A stretch of 64,000 nt of DNA from Thinopyrum elongatum (taxonomy: Eukaryota > Streptophyta > Magnoliopsida > Poales > Poaceae), in NCBI GenBank assembly GCA_011799875.1, contig CM022298.1, positions 257,665,757 through 257,729,756 of the forward strand. Reading direction: 5' to 3'. Below are positions 1 through 10,612 of the stretch, one piece after another (within the stretch, counting starts at the first letter, position 1; each line of letters opens with the position of its first letter). The translations under genes were made by a program, and so were the position numbers. Below the pieces are notes generated by a model. It was not told the DNA's origin and ran no database searches. It was given only the letters and a program-made list of their open reading frames with translations.

Positions 1-610
1 CTTTACCACTACTGGTAAAGGTGTGCATTTTGTGATATGACAGGTCATGACGGCCACACCGGGGTGACTGGTGAGTCTCGACTATAGCACCTCGTTGTGA
101 TTTGGTGGATGGCACGCGGGCCCGCATGCTTGATGTCCCACATGTAATAGAGTGGCTAGTCATATAGTAGTTTGGACGATAGACGAGGAGCTCCGTCCTG
201 GTTTATTGGTCCTTGGTCCCTATGATAATCTGTGCCAAATTTTGACTATAAATTTAACTAACCAAATGTTCATGCATGTCACAAAAATTAACATCATTGA
301 AAACTATGTTCAAATATGAATCCAAGGATATAATTTTTGTTAACATGCACTAACATTTTGCCAGTTAAATCTTTGGTCAAAATTTAGCACAAATTACAAA
401 GGGGCCCTATAAAGATTGTACTCTCACATTTTGTTTTGAGGATACTCCCACATACAAAATATAAATAATAATGCATGTTGGTGCAGCCCACGTTTCCGAT
501 AATTTTAGCCGTGGGCTTGTTCACAATTTTTACGAGGCGGTGGTTGTCCACTTGATGGAGGGTCTAGTACCAGACTTGAACGATACAAAGTGCGACTTGG
601 CACACCGTAA
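1..610. other. Left flank of the CACTA element
   Basis: No coding region is supported here. The stretch contains the miniature element annotated at 191-412 and otherwise unassigned AT-rich sequence. The last three bases (608-610, TAA) are the target-site copy that matches the bases following the CACTA element at 12568-12570. It may belong to an older element into which the CACTA element jumped. Confidence 0.5.
191..412. mobile_element. Stowaway-like MITE, 3' end eroded
   Basis: The left end begins CTCCGTCCTGG, a Stowaway-style terminus. The arm at about 214-262 is the near reverse complement of 360-407, sharing blocks such as CAAATTTTGAC and AGATTTAACT with only scattered mismatches. The outer end on the right side is not recognisable, so the copy appears truncated or strongly diverged. 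No coding capacity. The inverted repeat is seen directly; the family assignment is inference. Confidence 0.55.
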
Positions 611-654
611 CACTACTGCAGGATGCTGCTAACGCGACACTACGATCAGAGACC

Positions 655-1190
655 CTTTGACGAAACTGTGTGCGATGCATTAATCGCAAATGGGGATGTA
701 AAAAACTGTCAAAAAAGATGCAAAACATTTGCGATGGTGGAGACATCAAACACGGTTCAGATTTTAGTTACGTGTGCGATGCGGGGCATACGGTTGATCC
801 AGAAGAACTGTTTGCGATGAGGCAGAACAACAGAAACGGGCAGCCATATCAATGTGTGTGCGATATACGGCATACAGTTCGCTGCGATGAACTGTGTGCT
901 ATTAGGGAATGCAATAGAAATGGTCAGCTAGATCAAGGTGTGTGTGATATACGGCATACGGTTCACTCGGACGAACTGTTTTCGATTAGGGCAGAGAACA
1001 TAAATGGTTCAACTTAACAAGATGTGTGTGATATGCGGCATACAGTTCACATAGATGAACTGTTTGCGATGAGCCAAAAGAACACAAACGATTCGTGTAA
1101 AAAAGATGTGTGTGATATGCGGCAAACAGCCCACTCGGATGAACTATTTGCGATGAGAAATTATAACACAGACGGTTACTATAGTTAGTT
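655..1190. repeat. Left subterminal tandem repeats, about 84-bp period
   Basis: The motif GTGTGYGATATRCGGCATAC recurs near 772, 856, 940, 1022 and 1107, each followed by an AGTTC...GATGAACTGTTTGCGATGAG block. Spacing is 82-85 bp, so five degenerate copies are visible. One stray copy occurs near 2685-2750. In CACTA elements such subterminal repeats are the known binding sites for the transposase complex. The repeats are seen directly; the binding role is family knowledge. Confidence 0.75.
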
Positions 1191-1561
1191 CATGTGCGAT
1201 TCTGTTCGTATAAAAAACTTTTAAAAATGCAAACTAGTTGTTTGCAGTGGCTAGGAGTATCGCACACGATGCATCTGCGAGTACTCGTGTGCGATGATTA
1301 GTAAGTTACACATACATTTCCTTATGTTAACACGTGTGTGATAAATAACACATGGCACCGCATACGGTATTCGGGTTGTGTGTGTGCTCCACTTAGTCTT
1401 CCCGCGCTCCACATGGGTGAATTGTAAAATCCACGCCTCTTCCCTCATCGGTTTCCCGCCACTAGCTAATGGCTTGCTGCATATAACCCAGGCGGCAATG
1501 CACCGTCGCGACACTCTCTGCAGATCTAGTCCTCACCCATCTACCATTAGTTATTCCAAGC
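1191..1561 (+). promoter_or_regulatory. Putative promoter and 5' UTR of the 1562 ORF
   Basis: ATATAA at 1481-1486 sits about 75 bp upstream of the ATG at 1562, a plausible TATA box with a short leader. The upstream segment still contains scattered GTGTGCGAT-type motifs (for example near 1258-1295 and 1335), so the promoter overlaps the subterminal repeat zone. No transcript evidence is available. Confidence 0.35.
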
Positions 1562-2221
1562 ATGCCAGGCAACGACCAAAGCTTTGATGTCGACCCCTAC
1601 CTGCGTTACATCTTCGGCGAGGAGAACGAGCCGGAGCAGGTCGGGGAGCAAGAGCTTCATCGGTCGGTGCAGGCACCATGGCCCATCGGCAGTGATATCG
1701 GCGTGACAGTCCTTGGGCGCACAATCGACTTACTGCAGAGGAGGTGTGATGAGCAGTTTGCCATCCACCGTGCAAAAGATCCAGAGCTGCTCGGTGGCAT
1801 GATCGACGACCCACCCGGAGAGCCGTCATCACCAGTGCTCATCGAGAGCCTGATGCCCCACAAGGAATGGGCAGAGGACCTCTGCGATTCAGTCAAGACA
1901 CAGGCAGCCTGCGGCTTCATCATTGCCCGCGGCGGCCGTGTCAACCTCGATTCCGATGATGTGGTGGCCAGGCTCGAGCGCATCCTTGGCGGAGTTGATG
2001 TCCCCAACGAAGTAGAACATCGCCAATGTGATATCTTGAGGATGCAGGTGATGGACGGAATTTGCTACCAGGCCAGAGACATGGAAATGGAGCAGTTCCG
2101 TGGAGATATCATGCGCGCGATTGCACGCTGTCAAGCTCTTCTGGAAGAGGCCCAGCAGCCCCAAGAGCCTCCCAGCGCCAGCAGCTCGGTAGGCAGAGGC
2201 GGGTCGGGACACTTGGAATGA
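1562..2221 (+). CDS. Unknown CACTA-borne ORF, 219 residues
   Basis: A single uninterrupted frame of 219 residues beginning MPGNDQSFDVDPYLRYIFGE. I do not recognise a domain. The protein is acidic, with no obvious signal peptide or membrane segment, a segment rich in hydrophobic and charged residues in the middle (about 110-190) that could be helical, and a Ser/Gly-rich tail with QQPQEPPSASSS. Codon use is GC-rich compared with the surrounding AT-rich repeats, which favours real or recently real coding sequence. It is the first of two small ORFs in the left third of the CACTA element, and its 3' flank (2340-2410) resembles that of the ORF at 2966. It could be an accessory CACTA gene or a captured host fragment; nothing here distinguishes the two. 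Confidence 0.5.
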   Translation: MPGNDQSFDVDPYLRYIFGEENEPEQVGEQELHRSVQAPWPIGSDIGVTVLGRTIDLLQRRCDEQFAIHRAKDPELLGGMIDDPPGEPSSPVLIESLMPHKEWAEDLCDSVKTQAACGFIIARGGRVNLDSDDVVARLERILGGVDVPNEVEHRQCDILRMQVMDGICYQARDMEMEQFRGDIMRAIARCQALLEEAQQPQEPPSASSSVGRGGSGHLE

Positions 2222-2339
2222 ACGGCCGCAAGGGTGCTATGTTGATCATGGAGTCCAAGAAGACCGTCGTCGGAAGGCCGCCAGCATAGCCTTTTAGCCT
2301 ATATTTTATTATAATTGCATGCATATGTAGGTCGTGAGT

Positions 2340-2600
2340 GTTTTGGGCCTTGCCACATGTGGCATTTTATATTATCTGAATATGTCAGACAATTATTAAC
2401 CGTTGCGATTGTAAATTTGCCTCAACGGTGAGCAGAGCGCGCGCAGGGACACCAGAGCGGAGCGCGCTGCGGCCGCCTCAATGGCGAGCAAAATGCGCGG
2501 ACGAACGATAGCAGAGCGCGCCGCGGCCACCTCAACGGCAAGCAACCATGTGGTCAAGCTTCTGGCACCCCGTGGGAGGCGCGACGGCACATCCATAGGA
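2340..2600. repeat. 3' UTR-like block and short GC-rich repeats
   Basis: The segment from about 2343 (GGGCCTTGCCACATGTGGCA) to 2415 is closely similar to 3631-3705, so the two small ORFs share a downstream sequence. It is followed by two or three degenerate copies of a unit containing GCGGCCGCCTCAAYGGC near 2415, 2470 and 2523. Confidence 0.5.
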
Positions 2601-2878
2601 CACGATGGTGATATCTTGACCGTGTGTGATAGTGGGCAGACACGTACACGTACATCCGAGAACGCGGGCCCATGTTTTGGGATTCCGATGCGAGGCATAT
2701 GGTTGATCCAAAAGAACTATTTGCGATGAGCCAGAACAACAGAAACGGGCTTTGTAGGCCCAGAACCATCAATAAATTTTGACCTTGTTTCTCGTCACAT
2801 TGCAGATTACAACACAATAAGTAATTGCAAATCTGTTCACACCTATCAAACTAATATGTGTTCACACTTAGCACCGGG

Positions 2879-2886
2879 CTATAAAA
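2879..2886 (+). promoter_or_regulatory. TATA box of the 2966 ORF
   Basis: CTATAAAA lies 80 bp upstream of the ATG at 2966, in a typical plant core-promoter position with a leader of roughly 50 bp. It is a close match to the plant TATA consensus. Function is inferred from sequence and position only. Confidence 0.5.
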
Positions 2887-2965
2887 ACTACCCACTCAAA
2901 AATTACTTCATAGTTCCTCTCCTCATCACCCACAAAACTGGTCTTTCCTGTCAAGTCGTTCCGCC

Positions 2966-3568
2966 ATGACCGGTAGGAGGAGTTTCGGGTGGACATATAA
3001 CCAGGCAGCAAAGACCAAAGCCGCGGAAGCACTAGAGAGGTCCCGCCGCGAAGCGGCAGACGCAGCAGAGATGTCCCGGCGCGCCGCAGAGCCCTCGAAC
3101 AAGCTCTCATGGGAACGCGAGGGCTCTCACAAGCGCACTCACGGCGTCAGCGATCACGACGAGCTGGCGTTGCTGAAGTCCTTGGCCGGTGACGACGACA
3201 TTCTCACTGGCCTCATTAAGCAGCAGGAGCTGGTCGACGGCTTGATGAAGCTGCTCGAGATCAGCGATGCCTCAGTTGACAAGGCGACCGGCCTCGTCGA
3301 GCAACTCATGGGTGAAAATGCGAAGCTCCTCAAGGTGCTCGCCGAGAAGGAGGAGGAGGCCGCCGGCTGGAAGATGCTGCATGAGCAGAGCAGTGCCTCG
3401 GGGATGACGCTGACAGCGATCGTCGAGGAACTGATGGGTGACTTGAGGAAGCTCTGGATCGAGCACGAGCAGGAGGTGGAGGAATCCGTGGCTACTTTCA
3501 AGCAAAGTCGTGAGGAATTGAAGAAGGAGCTAGAGGATGTCATCGCCCGGCGATCCATCGACGAGTAG
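2966..3568 (+). CDS. Unknown CACTA-borne coiled-coil ORF, 200 residues
   Basis: An open frame of 200 residues beginning MTGRRSFGWTYNQAAKTKAA. The N-terminal 60 residues are Arg/Lys/Ala-rich (basic, possibly nucleic-acid contacting). From about residue 65 to the end the sequence is Leu/Glu/Lys-rich with heptad-like spacing (LLKSLAGDDD, LMKLLEI, LVEQLMGENAKLLKVLAEKEEEA, REELKKELEDVIARR) and is best described as a coiled coil. No enzyme motif is seen. The ATG is preceded by a TATA box at 2879, which supports this start. The 3' flank resembles that of the 1562 ORF. A coiled-coil partner protein would fit the multi-protein complex that CACTA elements use at subterminal repeats, but that is inference, and a captured host fragment is equally possible. 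Confidence 0.5.
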   Translation: MTGRRSFGWTYNQAAKTKAAEALERSRREAADAAEMSRRAAEPSNKLSWEREGSHKRTHGVSDHDELALLKSLAGDDDILTGLIKQQELVDGLMKLLEISDASVDKATGLVEQLMGENAKLLKVLAEKEEEAAGWKMLHEQSSASGMTLTAIVEELMGDLRKLWIEHEQEVEESVATFKQSREELKKELEDVIARRSIDE

Positions 3569-4282
3569 AGACAGTAGCGACCCAAATCGTTGTCTGCGAT
3601 TTCCTTCTTCTCTTGCCCCCATGTCTTCCGGGCTTTGCCGCATGTGGCATTTTAAATTATCCGGAATATGTAAGACTATTATTATCCGCGCCATTGTAAA
3701 TTTGTCATCGTATTATCCGTTGCCATTTTATTTGTCATCGTAATATCCGTTGCCGTATGTGGCAATTTAAATTAGGCTGGAATACAAGTTGAAAACATGA
3801 ACAAAGCAAATGCTGCCATGGGATCACAAGCATACACCCTCTGTCCAAGTGCTTTAATTAACCGCGTGTTAAACAGCGGCTCGGCCGCCATTAATGGAGA
3901 AGTTGTGAGTGAGGCGGGCTCTGGTGGATGGAGGTCAAAGAGCTCGCTTCGCGGTGAGCATGGGAGGCCTTGCTGCTCGCACGTGTCCCGTCAAGCCTAC
4001 GAGGTGGACAGGATGCACGCGTCCCATCGAGCCTGCGCGGCGGACTGCTTGCACGTGTCCCGTTGAGCCTGCACGGCGGACTTCTCGCGCTCGTCCCGTC
4101 TAATCAAACAGTTGCACGCACGCCACCGAGTATGGTTAAATTTTGGCAGAGGTAGTGGCCGCACTTAAATGGTTACGGGAACACACGGTTCATATAATAC
4201 AACCGTTTGCGATATTAACGTGTCAGCTATTTGTTTCAAAAGGACTTCGTTGGCTATTAATGTGTGCGCCTTGTCTCAAACT
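3569..4282. other. Non-coding spacer with 3' UTR-like block
   Basis: Positions 3631-3705 repeat the 3' flank of the upstream ORF. At about 3978-4100 there are three degenerate copies of a roughly 40-bp unit of the form CGTGTCCCGT-AGCCTGCG-GGCGGAC. No gene is supported. Confidence 0.5.
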
Positions 4283-6390
4283 GGATGATTTTTTTTACCA
4301 CGGCATATATGTGCCATGTCATGAAACCATGCCAAGTTTCATGTTTTTTGGGTGAGTTTTCGATTTACTGGGATTTAAAAACCGAGATTCTCAATGTTTC
4401 AGGATGACGAGAAGTTTGTAATTCATTCCCATTCCTTAAATGAGACCTAAACATGCACCCAATGACACATGTACGATTTCCCACCCATTTTGCCTCACTG
4501 GAGCATGTGCTTGTAGTTCAAATTTGAATTATGGACTACATTAAATGCCTAGAAAACTTAATTAATGTATACAATGGCCAAAGGAACCCTGAACAGTTTC
4601 AACAGCACGACACTCCTGTTATTCTATGTTGCCTGTAGAAAACAAAGTTCAAGGCGAGAAGAGGCAGCGATTATCGTTTCGCCCACAAGAGGGGCATGTT
4701 TCCCTACCGGAACCACGCGAGAAGCTTCGGTTTGTAAGAGGCTTGTAATATAGCTTGGCCCAAATTGGACAGTTATTTTACCACGACATATATGTGCCAT
4801 GTAGTGACACCATGCCAAGTTTCATGATTTCCTGGTGAGTTTTGGATTTATAGAGATTTAAAAACCAAGATTCGCAATGTTTGTGGCCAAGCCAGGATGT
4901 CGAGACGATTGAATTCATTCCCATTCGTTCCATGGGACCTAAACATGCACCCCAAGGACACATGTACGCTTTTTCTAGCCATTTTGGTGCACTGGAGCAT
5001 GTATTTGTAGTTTGGATTTGAATTATGGACATTAAATGCCTAGAAAACTCAATTGATTAATAAAAAAGGTCAAACAAACCCTGAATAATTTCAAAGTTCA
5101 GCACGAATCTCCCGTTGTTCCATGTTGCGTGTAGAAGAAAATACAAGGCTAGAAGAGGGAGCGATTATCGTTTCGCCCACAAGGGGACACATTTCCCTAT
5201 CGAAACCATGAGGGTTCTTGCGACAGGCTCCGGTTTGTAAGAGGTTTCTAATAAAGATTGGCCCAAATTGGACAATGTTTTTACCACGACATATATGTGC
5301 CATGACGTGACACGATGCCACCTTTGATGACTTTCTGGTGAGTTTTGGATTTATGGGGATTTAAAAACCAAGATTCCAAATGTTTGATGACGAGCCAGGA
5401 CGCCGGTACAGTTGTAATTCATTCCCATTCCTGGCATGGGACCTAAACATGCACCCAAGGACACATGTATAATTTTTCTAGCCATTTTGGTGAACTGGAG
5501 CATGTATTTGTCATTTAGATTTGAATTATGGACATTAAATGCCTAGGAAACTCAATTAGTGTATAAAAAGGCCAAACGAACCCTGAATAAGCTTAAATTT
5601 CAGCACAGATATCCTGTCGTTCCATGTTGCCCGTAGAAGAAAATACAAGGCAAAAAGAGGCGGTGATTACATTTTGCCCACAAGGGAACACGTTTCCCTA
5701 TCGGAACCACGAGGCTTCTTTGAGAGAAGCTCCGGTTTGTAAGAGCTTTGTAATAAAGCTTGGCCCAAATTGGACAATGTTTTTACCACGACATATATGT
5801 GCCATGACGTGGCACCATGCCAACTTTCATGACTTTCTGGTGAGTTTTGGATTTATGGGGATTTAAAAACCGAGATTCCAAATGTTTGAGGACGAGCCAG
5901 GATGTCGGTACGGTTGTAATTCGTTCCCATTCCTGGCATGGGACCTAAACATGCACCCAAGGACACATGTATAATTTTTCTAGCCATTTTGGTGAACTGG
6001 AGCATGTATTTGTAGTTCAGATTTGAATTCTGGACACTAAATGCATAGGAAACTCAATTAGTGTATATAAAGGCCAAACGAACCCTGAACAAGTTTAAAT
6101 TTCAGCACAGATATCCTATCGTTCCATGTTGCCCATAGAAGAAAATACAAGGCAAAAAGAGGCAGTGATTATCGTTTCGCCCACACGAGGGACATGTTTC
6201 CCTATCGGAACCACGAGGCTTCTTTGAGAGAAGCTCCGGTTTGTAAGAGGCTTGTAATAAAACTTGCGCCAAAATGGACAAAAAAATTCCTCGACATATA
6301 TGTGCCATGTCGTGACACCATGCCAAGTTTCATGATTTTCGGGTGAGTTTTGGATTTACGGGGATTTAAAAACTGAGATTCTTCTCACAA
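4283..6390. repeat. 505-bp tandem array, just over four copies
   Basis: The anchor CGACATATATGTGCCATG, or a one-base variant of it, recurs near 4298, 4781, 5287, 5792 and 6293. The first interval is about 484 bp and the rest are 505-506 bp. Each unit also contains GGATTTAAAAACCGAGATTC, CATGGGACCTAAACATGCAC, a CGTTCCATGTTGCC block and TCGTTTCGCCCACAAGGG. Copies 2 to 4 are nearly identical and the outer ones more diverged. No unit carries a sustained reading frame, so this is a satellite-like array internal to the CACTA element. Confidence 0.85.
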
Positions 6391-6953
6391 AATGTTTTCA
6401 AATAGCACACGGTTCACTCACGAAAGTCGTGTGCCTACCAAACTGTGGCCGATGCCCCCCCCCCTCCCCCCTGCTGTGCGCGCGATCTGAGTCGTGTGTT
6501 CTGATTGGCCAGAACCCAAACCCCACGGATCATACGTCTGCACCGTTGGATGCTCCCAGTTCGAACGGCAATCCTCAGCCCTTTCGACAGCACATGCAGT
6601 ATATGGGTAAGCACTGTGCGCATGCGTCGTGCTAGCTCACGCTTCCTTCTCTACTAAGTTTTCTATATTAATGTTGTTATATATCCAAACAGGCTACCGT
6701 TTCCCGCCAGTCCTCTCATCGGTTTCCCGCCTCTTCTCCATTGTTTTCCCGCTACCAGTGTCAGTGCTTATTGAAGGCTAGGCGGCGACACACCGGCCAT
6801 GTAAATATCGCACACAGTTTCTAAAAGCACAAATGTGTGTGATAGGAGGGAGTAGGTCCCATAGGGTGACCAGCGTGAAATGCCTTAAAGGCAAGGAGGC
6901 AATTCCTATCAGCAAGGTGTGGCTTCCCATCCGCTAGCCTAGTCGAATAGAAT
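6391..6953. other. Non-coding CACTA interior
   Basis: Contains a C-rich tract near 6457-6472 and scattered CACACGGTT/GTGTGTGAT motifs (6408 and 6830-6845) like those of the subterminal zones. The part from about 6860 leads directly into the 5S-like fragment. No gene is supported. Confidence 0.4.
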
Positions 6954-7017
6954 GCAGAAGTTAAGCGTGCTCGGGCTGGAGTAGTCCAAGGATGGGTGAA
7001 CCGGTGGGAAGTTGCAT
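6954..7017 (+). repeat. 5S rRNA-derived fragment
   Basis: The run GCAGAAGTTAAGCGTGCTCG followed by GGGC-GAGTAGT-C-AGGATGGGTGA-C-GGGAAGT-TGCAT matches the 3' half of plant 5S rRNA, including the region of its internal control elements. Substitutions and the missing 5' half mean it is not a functional 5S gene. Fragments of this kind are known from Cassandra-type TRIM retrotransposon LTRs and from 5S-derived SINEs. Which of these was inserted in the CACTA element cannot be told from this copy. The 90 bases upstream are probably part of the same insertion. Confidence 0.65.
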
Positions 7018-8640
7018 ATCTCAAGCTTTATTTAAATGCTATGATACGGTCGTTATAGAGATAAATATCTCTATAATGACCTATCATGGCGATTATATAA
7101 ACCTTGGGATCCTTGTTTTGCTAATTTGTAGACTATGTTTTTATTGGTTATTTTTTGCTCTAAAAAATTAAAGAATGATTGACTCTATAGTGACCTGTCA
7201 TGGCGATTATATAAACCTTTTTCAGGTCGCATGCAGGGTATAGGGGGCAGGGTGTTCTGATCGAGCATGTCTCCCTTGTGCAGTTTATAGACGCTGCACA
7301 TATCTGTGGGCTCCTCGAGGTATATATATTATCCTTTACCGATAATGAGGGGGGCCCACACAATCTATCCCTTTGACCCAACAATGAGAAGGTTTTGACC
7401 ATGATGATTTCCTATTGCTATGTGTGCCATGTTAGACCAAATAAAGTTTGAGCGCATGCATTGGATGACACCCCCCCCCCCCCCCCCCCGCCGCCTCAAA
7501 GTTGGGAAACCGACATCGTACATATTGAACCAGGCTTGGGGTCGGGTACGGTGTTCGGTTTGTAATGTAGTTGGCGTCCCATCGAAGTTGTGCATTCGGG
7601 ATATAAACACATCAAACACCACCGTACCCATACATATTTTCGGGTCGCATGCAGTGTATACGGGGTATTCTGATCGACCATGTCTCCCTTGTGTGGTTTT
7701 TTGTGACGACACGCATATCTGTGGGCTCCCCGAGTGTATATATATCATCCCTTTGACCGATAATGAGGGGTATGTGTTGGCCATGAATGGATTCCTCCTA
7801 GTTCTTCGTGTTAGGGCCGGTCACCGTCACATATCGTTCAACCAAAGCTCGAGCTCATGCGTTGTCAGGATTCCCTCCCACATGCTCGTATTGCTGGGTT
7901 CGACCTACACCGTACCCTGCGTATCTCGCCCTTAACTACCTGGCCTTCATGGTTGTTGTCTGTATTGAGAGGTAGGCACCACATCTAAATTGTACATTAT
8001 TCTATATTGAAAACACACATCACCCCTTCCAACGTACATCATTTTGGGCCGCATGCAAGAGGTGCTGGTTTTGTGGTCCCTCTCGTGCAATTTTTATGAT
8101 GGTTCAATCTATTGGCCCAAGCGGTTTATCGACAACAATAGTTGTCGTTTGACCAAACGATAGATTCACTGGTCCTTCTTATGGTAGGTCATGGCGACAT
8201 GCATGTATGACCAAAGTATCATTACGTGCATCCGCCCCGCTGACACGAAGTGGGAGGTGGTGGGTCAAGCACCCTAGCTAGCTACGACATTATGTCATTA
8301 TAGATATATCCAAGGGTGCTTTCGGGTTGCGAGGCAGGTGCCACCAAAGTTGTGCATTGCGTATTTAAAGTTTTAAACATCACACCCAATATTCCTACAT
8401 ATATTTGGCCACTTCCAGGTGGTTCTTGACCTTTGGCCCCTCTCATCGATCTTCGACGACGTGGCCAACCGTGGGCCCGCGCGGTTAAAGTTGTGCATTG
8501 GAATTTTGAACATCACATACCACCCTTTTCACTCATATATATTTGGGCCACATGCTGGTGTGGCTGTCTTCTGACCCTCTCTAACGTTTTTTTTACTACA
8601 AAGACTCTGATGATGCTCAATGGACACGGGTATAATGTCG
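7018..8640. repeat. Non-coding region with a diverged direct duplication
   Basis: A block of roughly 150-180 bp at about 7222-7400 (GGTCGCATGCAGGGTATA ... TGTCTCCCTTGTG ... ATCTGTGGGCTCC ... GATAATGAGGGG) recurs at about 7643-7785. Related single motifs, such as GGCCGCATGCAAGAGGTGCTGG, recur near 8047 and 8530. A cytosine homopolymer of roughly 20 bases lies near 7471-7489. Open frames crossing this area have no recognisable domain and are probably chance. Confidence 0.5.
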
Positions 8641-8850
8641 TAACCGTGTGCGATGCAAGTGCGCTGCGAATCACCACGACTGCGCAAGCGCGAGCAAAGG
8701 TGGAGGTACTGGCTCAACCATGTGCGATGCAAGTGCGCTGTATAATCACCACGACTGCACAAGCGCGGGCAAAGGGTGGAGGTACTGGCTTAACCGTGTG
8801 CGATGCAAGTGCGATGTAAAATCACCACCTGCACAAGCTAAAGGCGGGTA
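8641..8850. repeat. Tandem repeat of about 78 bp, three copies
   Basis: Units start with ACCGTGTGCGATGCAAGTGC near 8643, 8718 and 8794 and include CACCACGACTGC-CAAGCG and GGTGGAGGTACTGGCT. They again contain the GTGTGCGAT core found at both ends of the CACTA element. Confidence 0.75.
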
Positions 8851-10244
8851 GTTTATTTAGAAATTAGGACGAACCGTGTGCGATAGACCAGCTAGCTAGA
8901 AATCTAAAAACAAACTACCCGCCTTGAGCGTTGCAAAAATCGGCGATTCCGCCACTTTTCCTTATTATCATACACACATATTCTTATTGGACCGTGCGCG
9001 ATCTTGGGTACTCCCGCCCCGCATCAATTCCTTTACCCAAATTTTAGTAGCCGCTGTACTTCAACCGTGGCCCACACTCCTCCAACACCGACCTTATAGT
9101 AAAATTGTACTAGCCGAGGCATTTGAACCATCGCCCTCCCTTGTCCACCACCATCTCCACCCACCATTACTAAAATTTTCAGTAGTTGCGGCGTATCCTC
9201 AAACAAAACCCCCCCCCCCATCCACAGTCCCCCCACCCGGCCCCCTCCCCCCCTCGAACCCTAGCTCGCCGGCGCTGCCGACGCCGCCGCCAACCCCTGC
9301 CGGTCTGCCCGTTCCTCCTAGCTTAGATAATAAAGTTCAGGTTACCCAGCAATTCCCATACCGTCGCCCCACTCCCCTAAGTTTTTAGATGAGGCCTGCG
9401 GTGTCCCTCCCCACCAGATCCACATCCCCTGCTCCAGAATGTCGCAGCCTAAGCTTGACCATGTATCCTGGGGAGCCCAACGAGCGTTCGGCCAAGAAGA
9501 GGTTTATCATGGCCTCTCCGGCGGACGTTGGCGAGGTGGCCGCCGTTCGCCCCGACCTCTCGATCCTGGAGCAACATGTCACCGTGGAAGCTGGCGAAGA
9601 CGTTGACTACGTTGCCATGCCGAAGGCTTCATGTCAGTGGGCTAGTGTATTACTGTATCTCGTGAAAGCTGGCTATGACATCAAGCTCGTCGACATCGAT
9701 GGCTTCACACGGGCCACGTCACAGGTTAAGTGGTCCATCCCCAACCCCTCTGGTTCAACTGCCATCGATCTCTTCGATGGCCCTGCCGCTGATCTCCTCC
9801 GCCAAGTGGTCAAGGATTTGCGATCCTTGTATGCCATCGAGCCCATTTTTGTCATTTCTGAAGGACATGTTCTACGGCGGCGGCTTGGGATCCTCAATTG
9901 CCAAGTCAGATCTCATCGACCAGGACCACGACCATGAGGAGGGCACCACAAAGGTTCTTCCAAGGTGAAACAGCCCATCTGTGACATCAGAGAGCCCACC
10001 ATGGGTTTGTGCTCTTCCAACTAGAAGGATCCCGTCCATGACATGTGAGGCAACATCCTATCAGCAAATCTTACCTTTTCTAGCTTGCCAACCCATACCC
10101 TTTGTTGTAGTAGCATTTGCCGTGCGGTGCTTTAACTGTGCAGTGTTTAATTATTTCAGTTATGCAAAAAAATGTATTGTTCAATAGGGCTATGTGATGT
10201 TTAAGTATGAATTGTCCACTTCAGTTTCACGAATGGCTATATTT

Positions 10245-10612
10245 GGTTGTTTATAGTGAGTAGATGCCTTGTTTACCTGTATTTGGTTGTTAGGTTGGTT
10301 GCAGTAAGCATTTTTCCAGTTATCGAGCAGATGCCTTGTTTTATATGTATTTGGTTCTTAGGTTGGTTGCAGTGAGCATTTGTCCAGTTATCAAGCAGAT
10401 GCCTTGTTTATCTGTATTTGGTTGTTAGGTTGGTTGCAGTGAGCATTTGTCCAGTTTTCAAGCAGATGCCTCGTTTATCTGTATTTGCTTGTTAGGTTGG
10501 TTGCAGTGAGCATTTGTCCAGTTTTCAAGCATATGCCCTGTTTATCTGTATTTGCTTGTTAGGTTGGTTGCAGTGAGACTCTGTCCAGTTTTCAATGGCT
10601 ATATTTGGTTGT
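10245..10612. repeat. 67-bp minisatellite inside the B3-like intron
   Basis: TTAGGTTGGTTGCAGTGAGC recurs near 10290, 10358, 10425, 10492 and 10559, so the period is 67-68 bp. Each unit also carries TTTGTCCAGTTWTCAAGCAG and ATGCCTTGTTTATCTGTATT. Copies are about 90 percent alike. Confidence 0.8.

Noticed and set aside
655..1190. CRISPR-like array
   Set aside because: Units are degenerate along their whole 84-bp length with no constant repeat and unique spacer pattern, and the context is a plant CACTA element.
2966..3568. CACTA transposase-associated TNPA-type protein
   Set aside because: Coiled coil and basic N-terminus would fit, but no diagnostic similarity can be seen by eye, so it was left as unknown.
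6954..7017. Functional 5S rRNA gene
   Set aside because: Only the 3' half is recognisable, with substitutions, and there is no tandem array or T-run terminator close by.
7420..7935. 171-residue frame through the cytosine run
   Set aside because: Depends on a homopolymer of uncertain length and shows no recognisable domain or codon bias.
8924..9388. 154-residue Pro-rich frame upstream of the B3-like copy
   Set aside because: Better explained as the GC-rich 5' leader of the B3-like gene; no domain and overlapping minus-strand frame.
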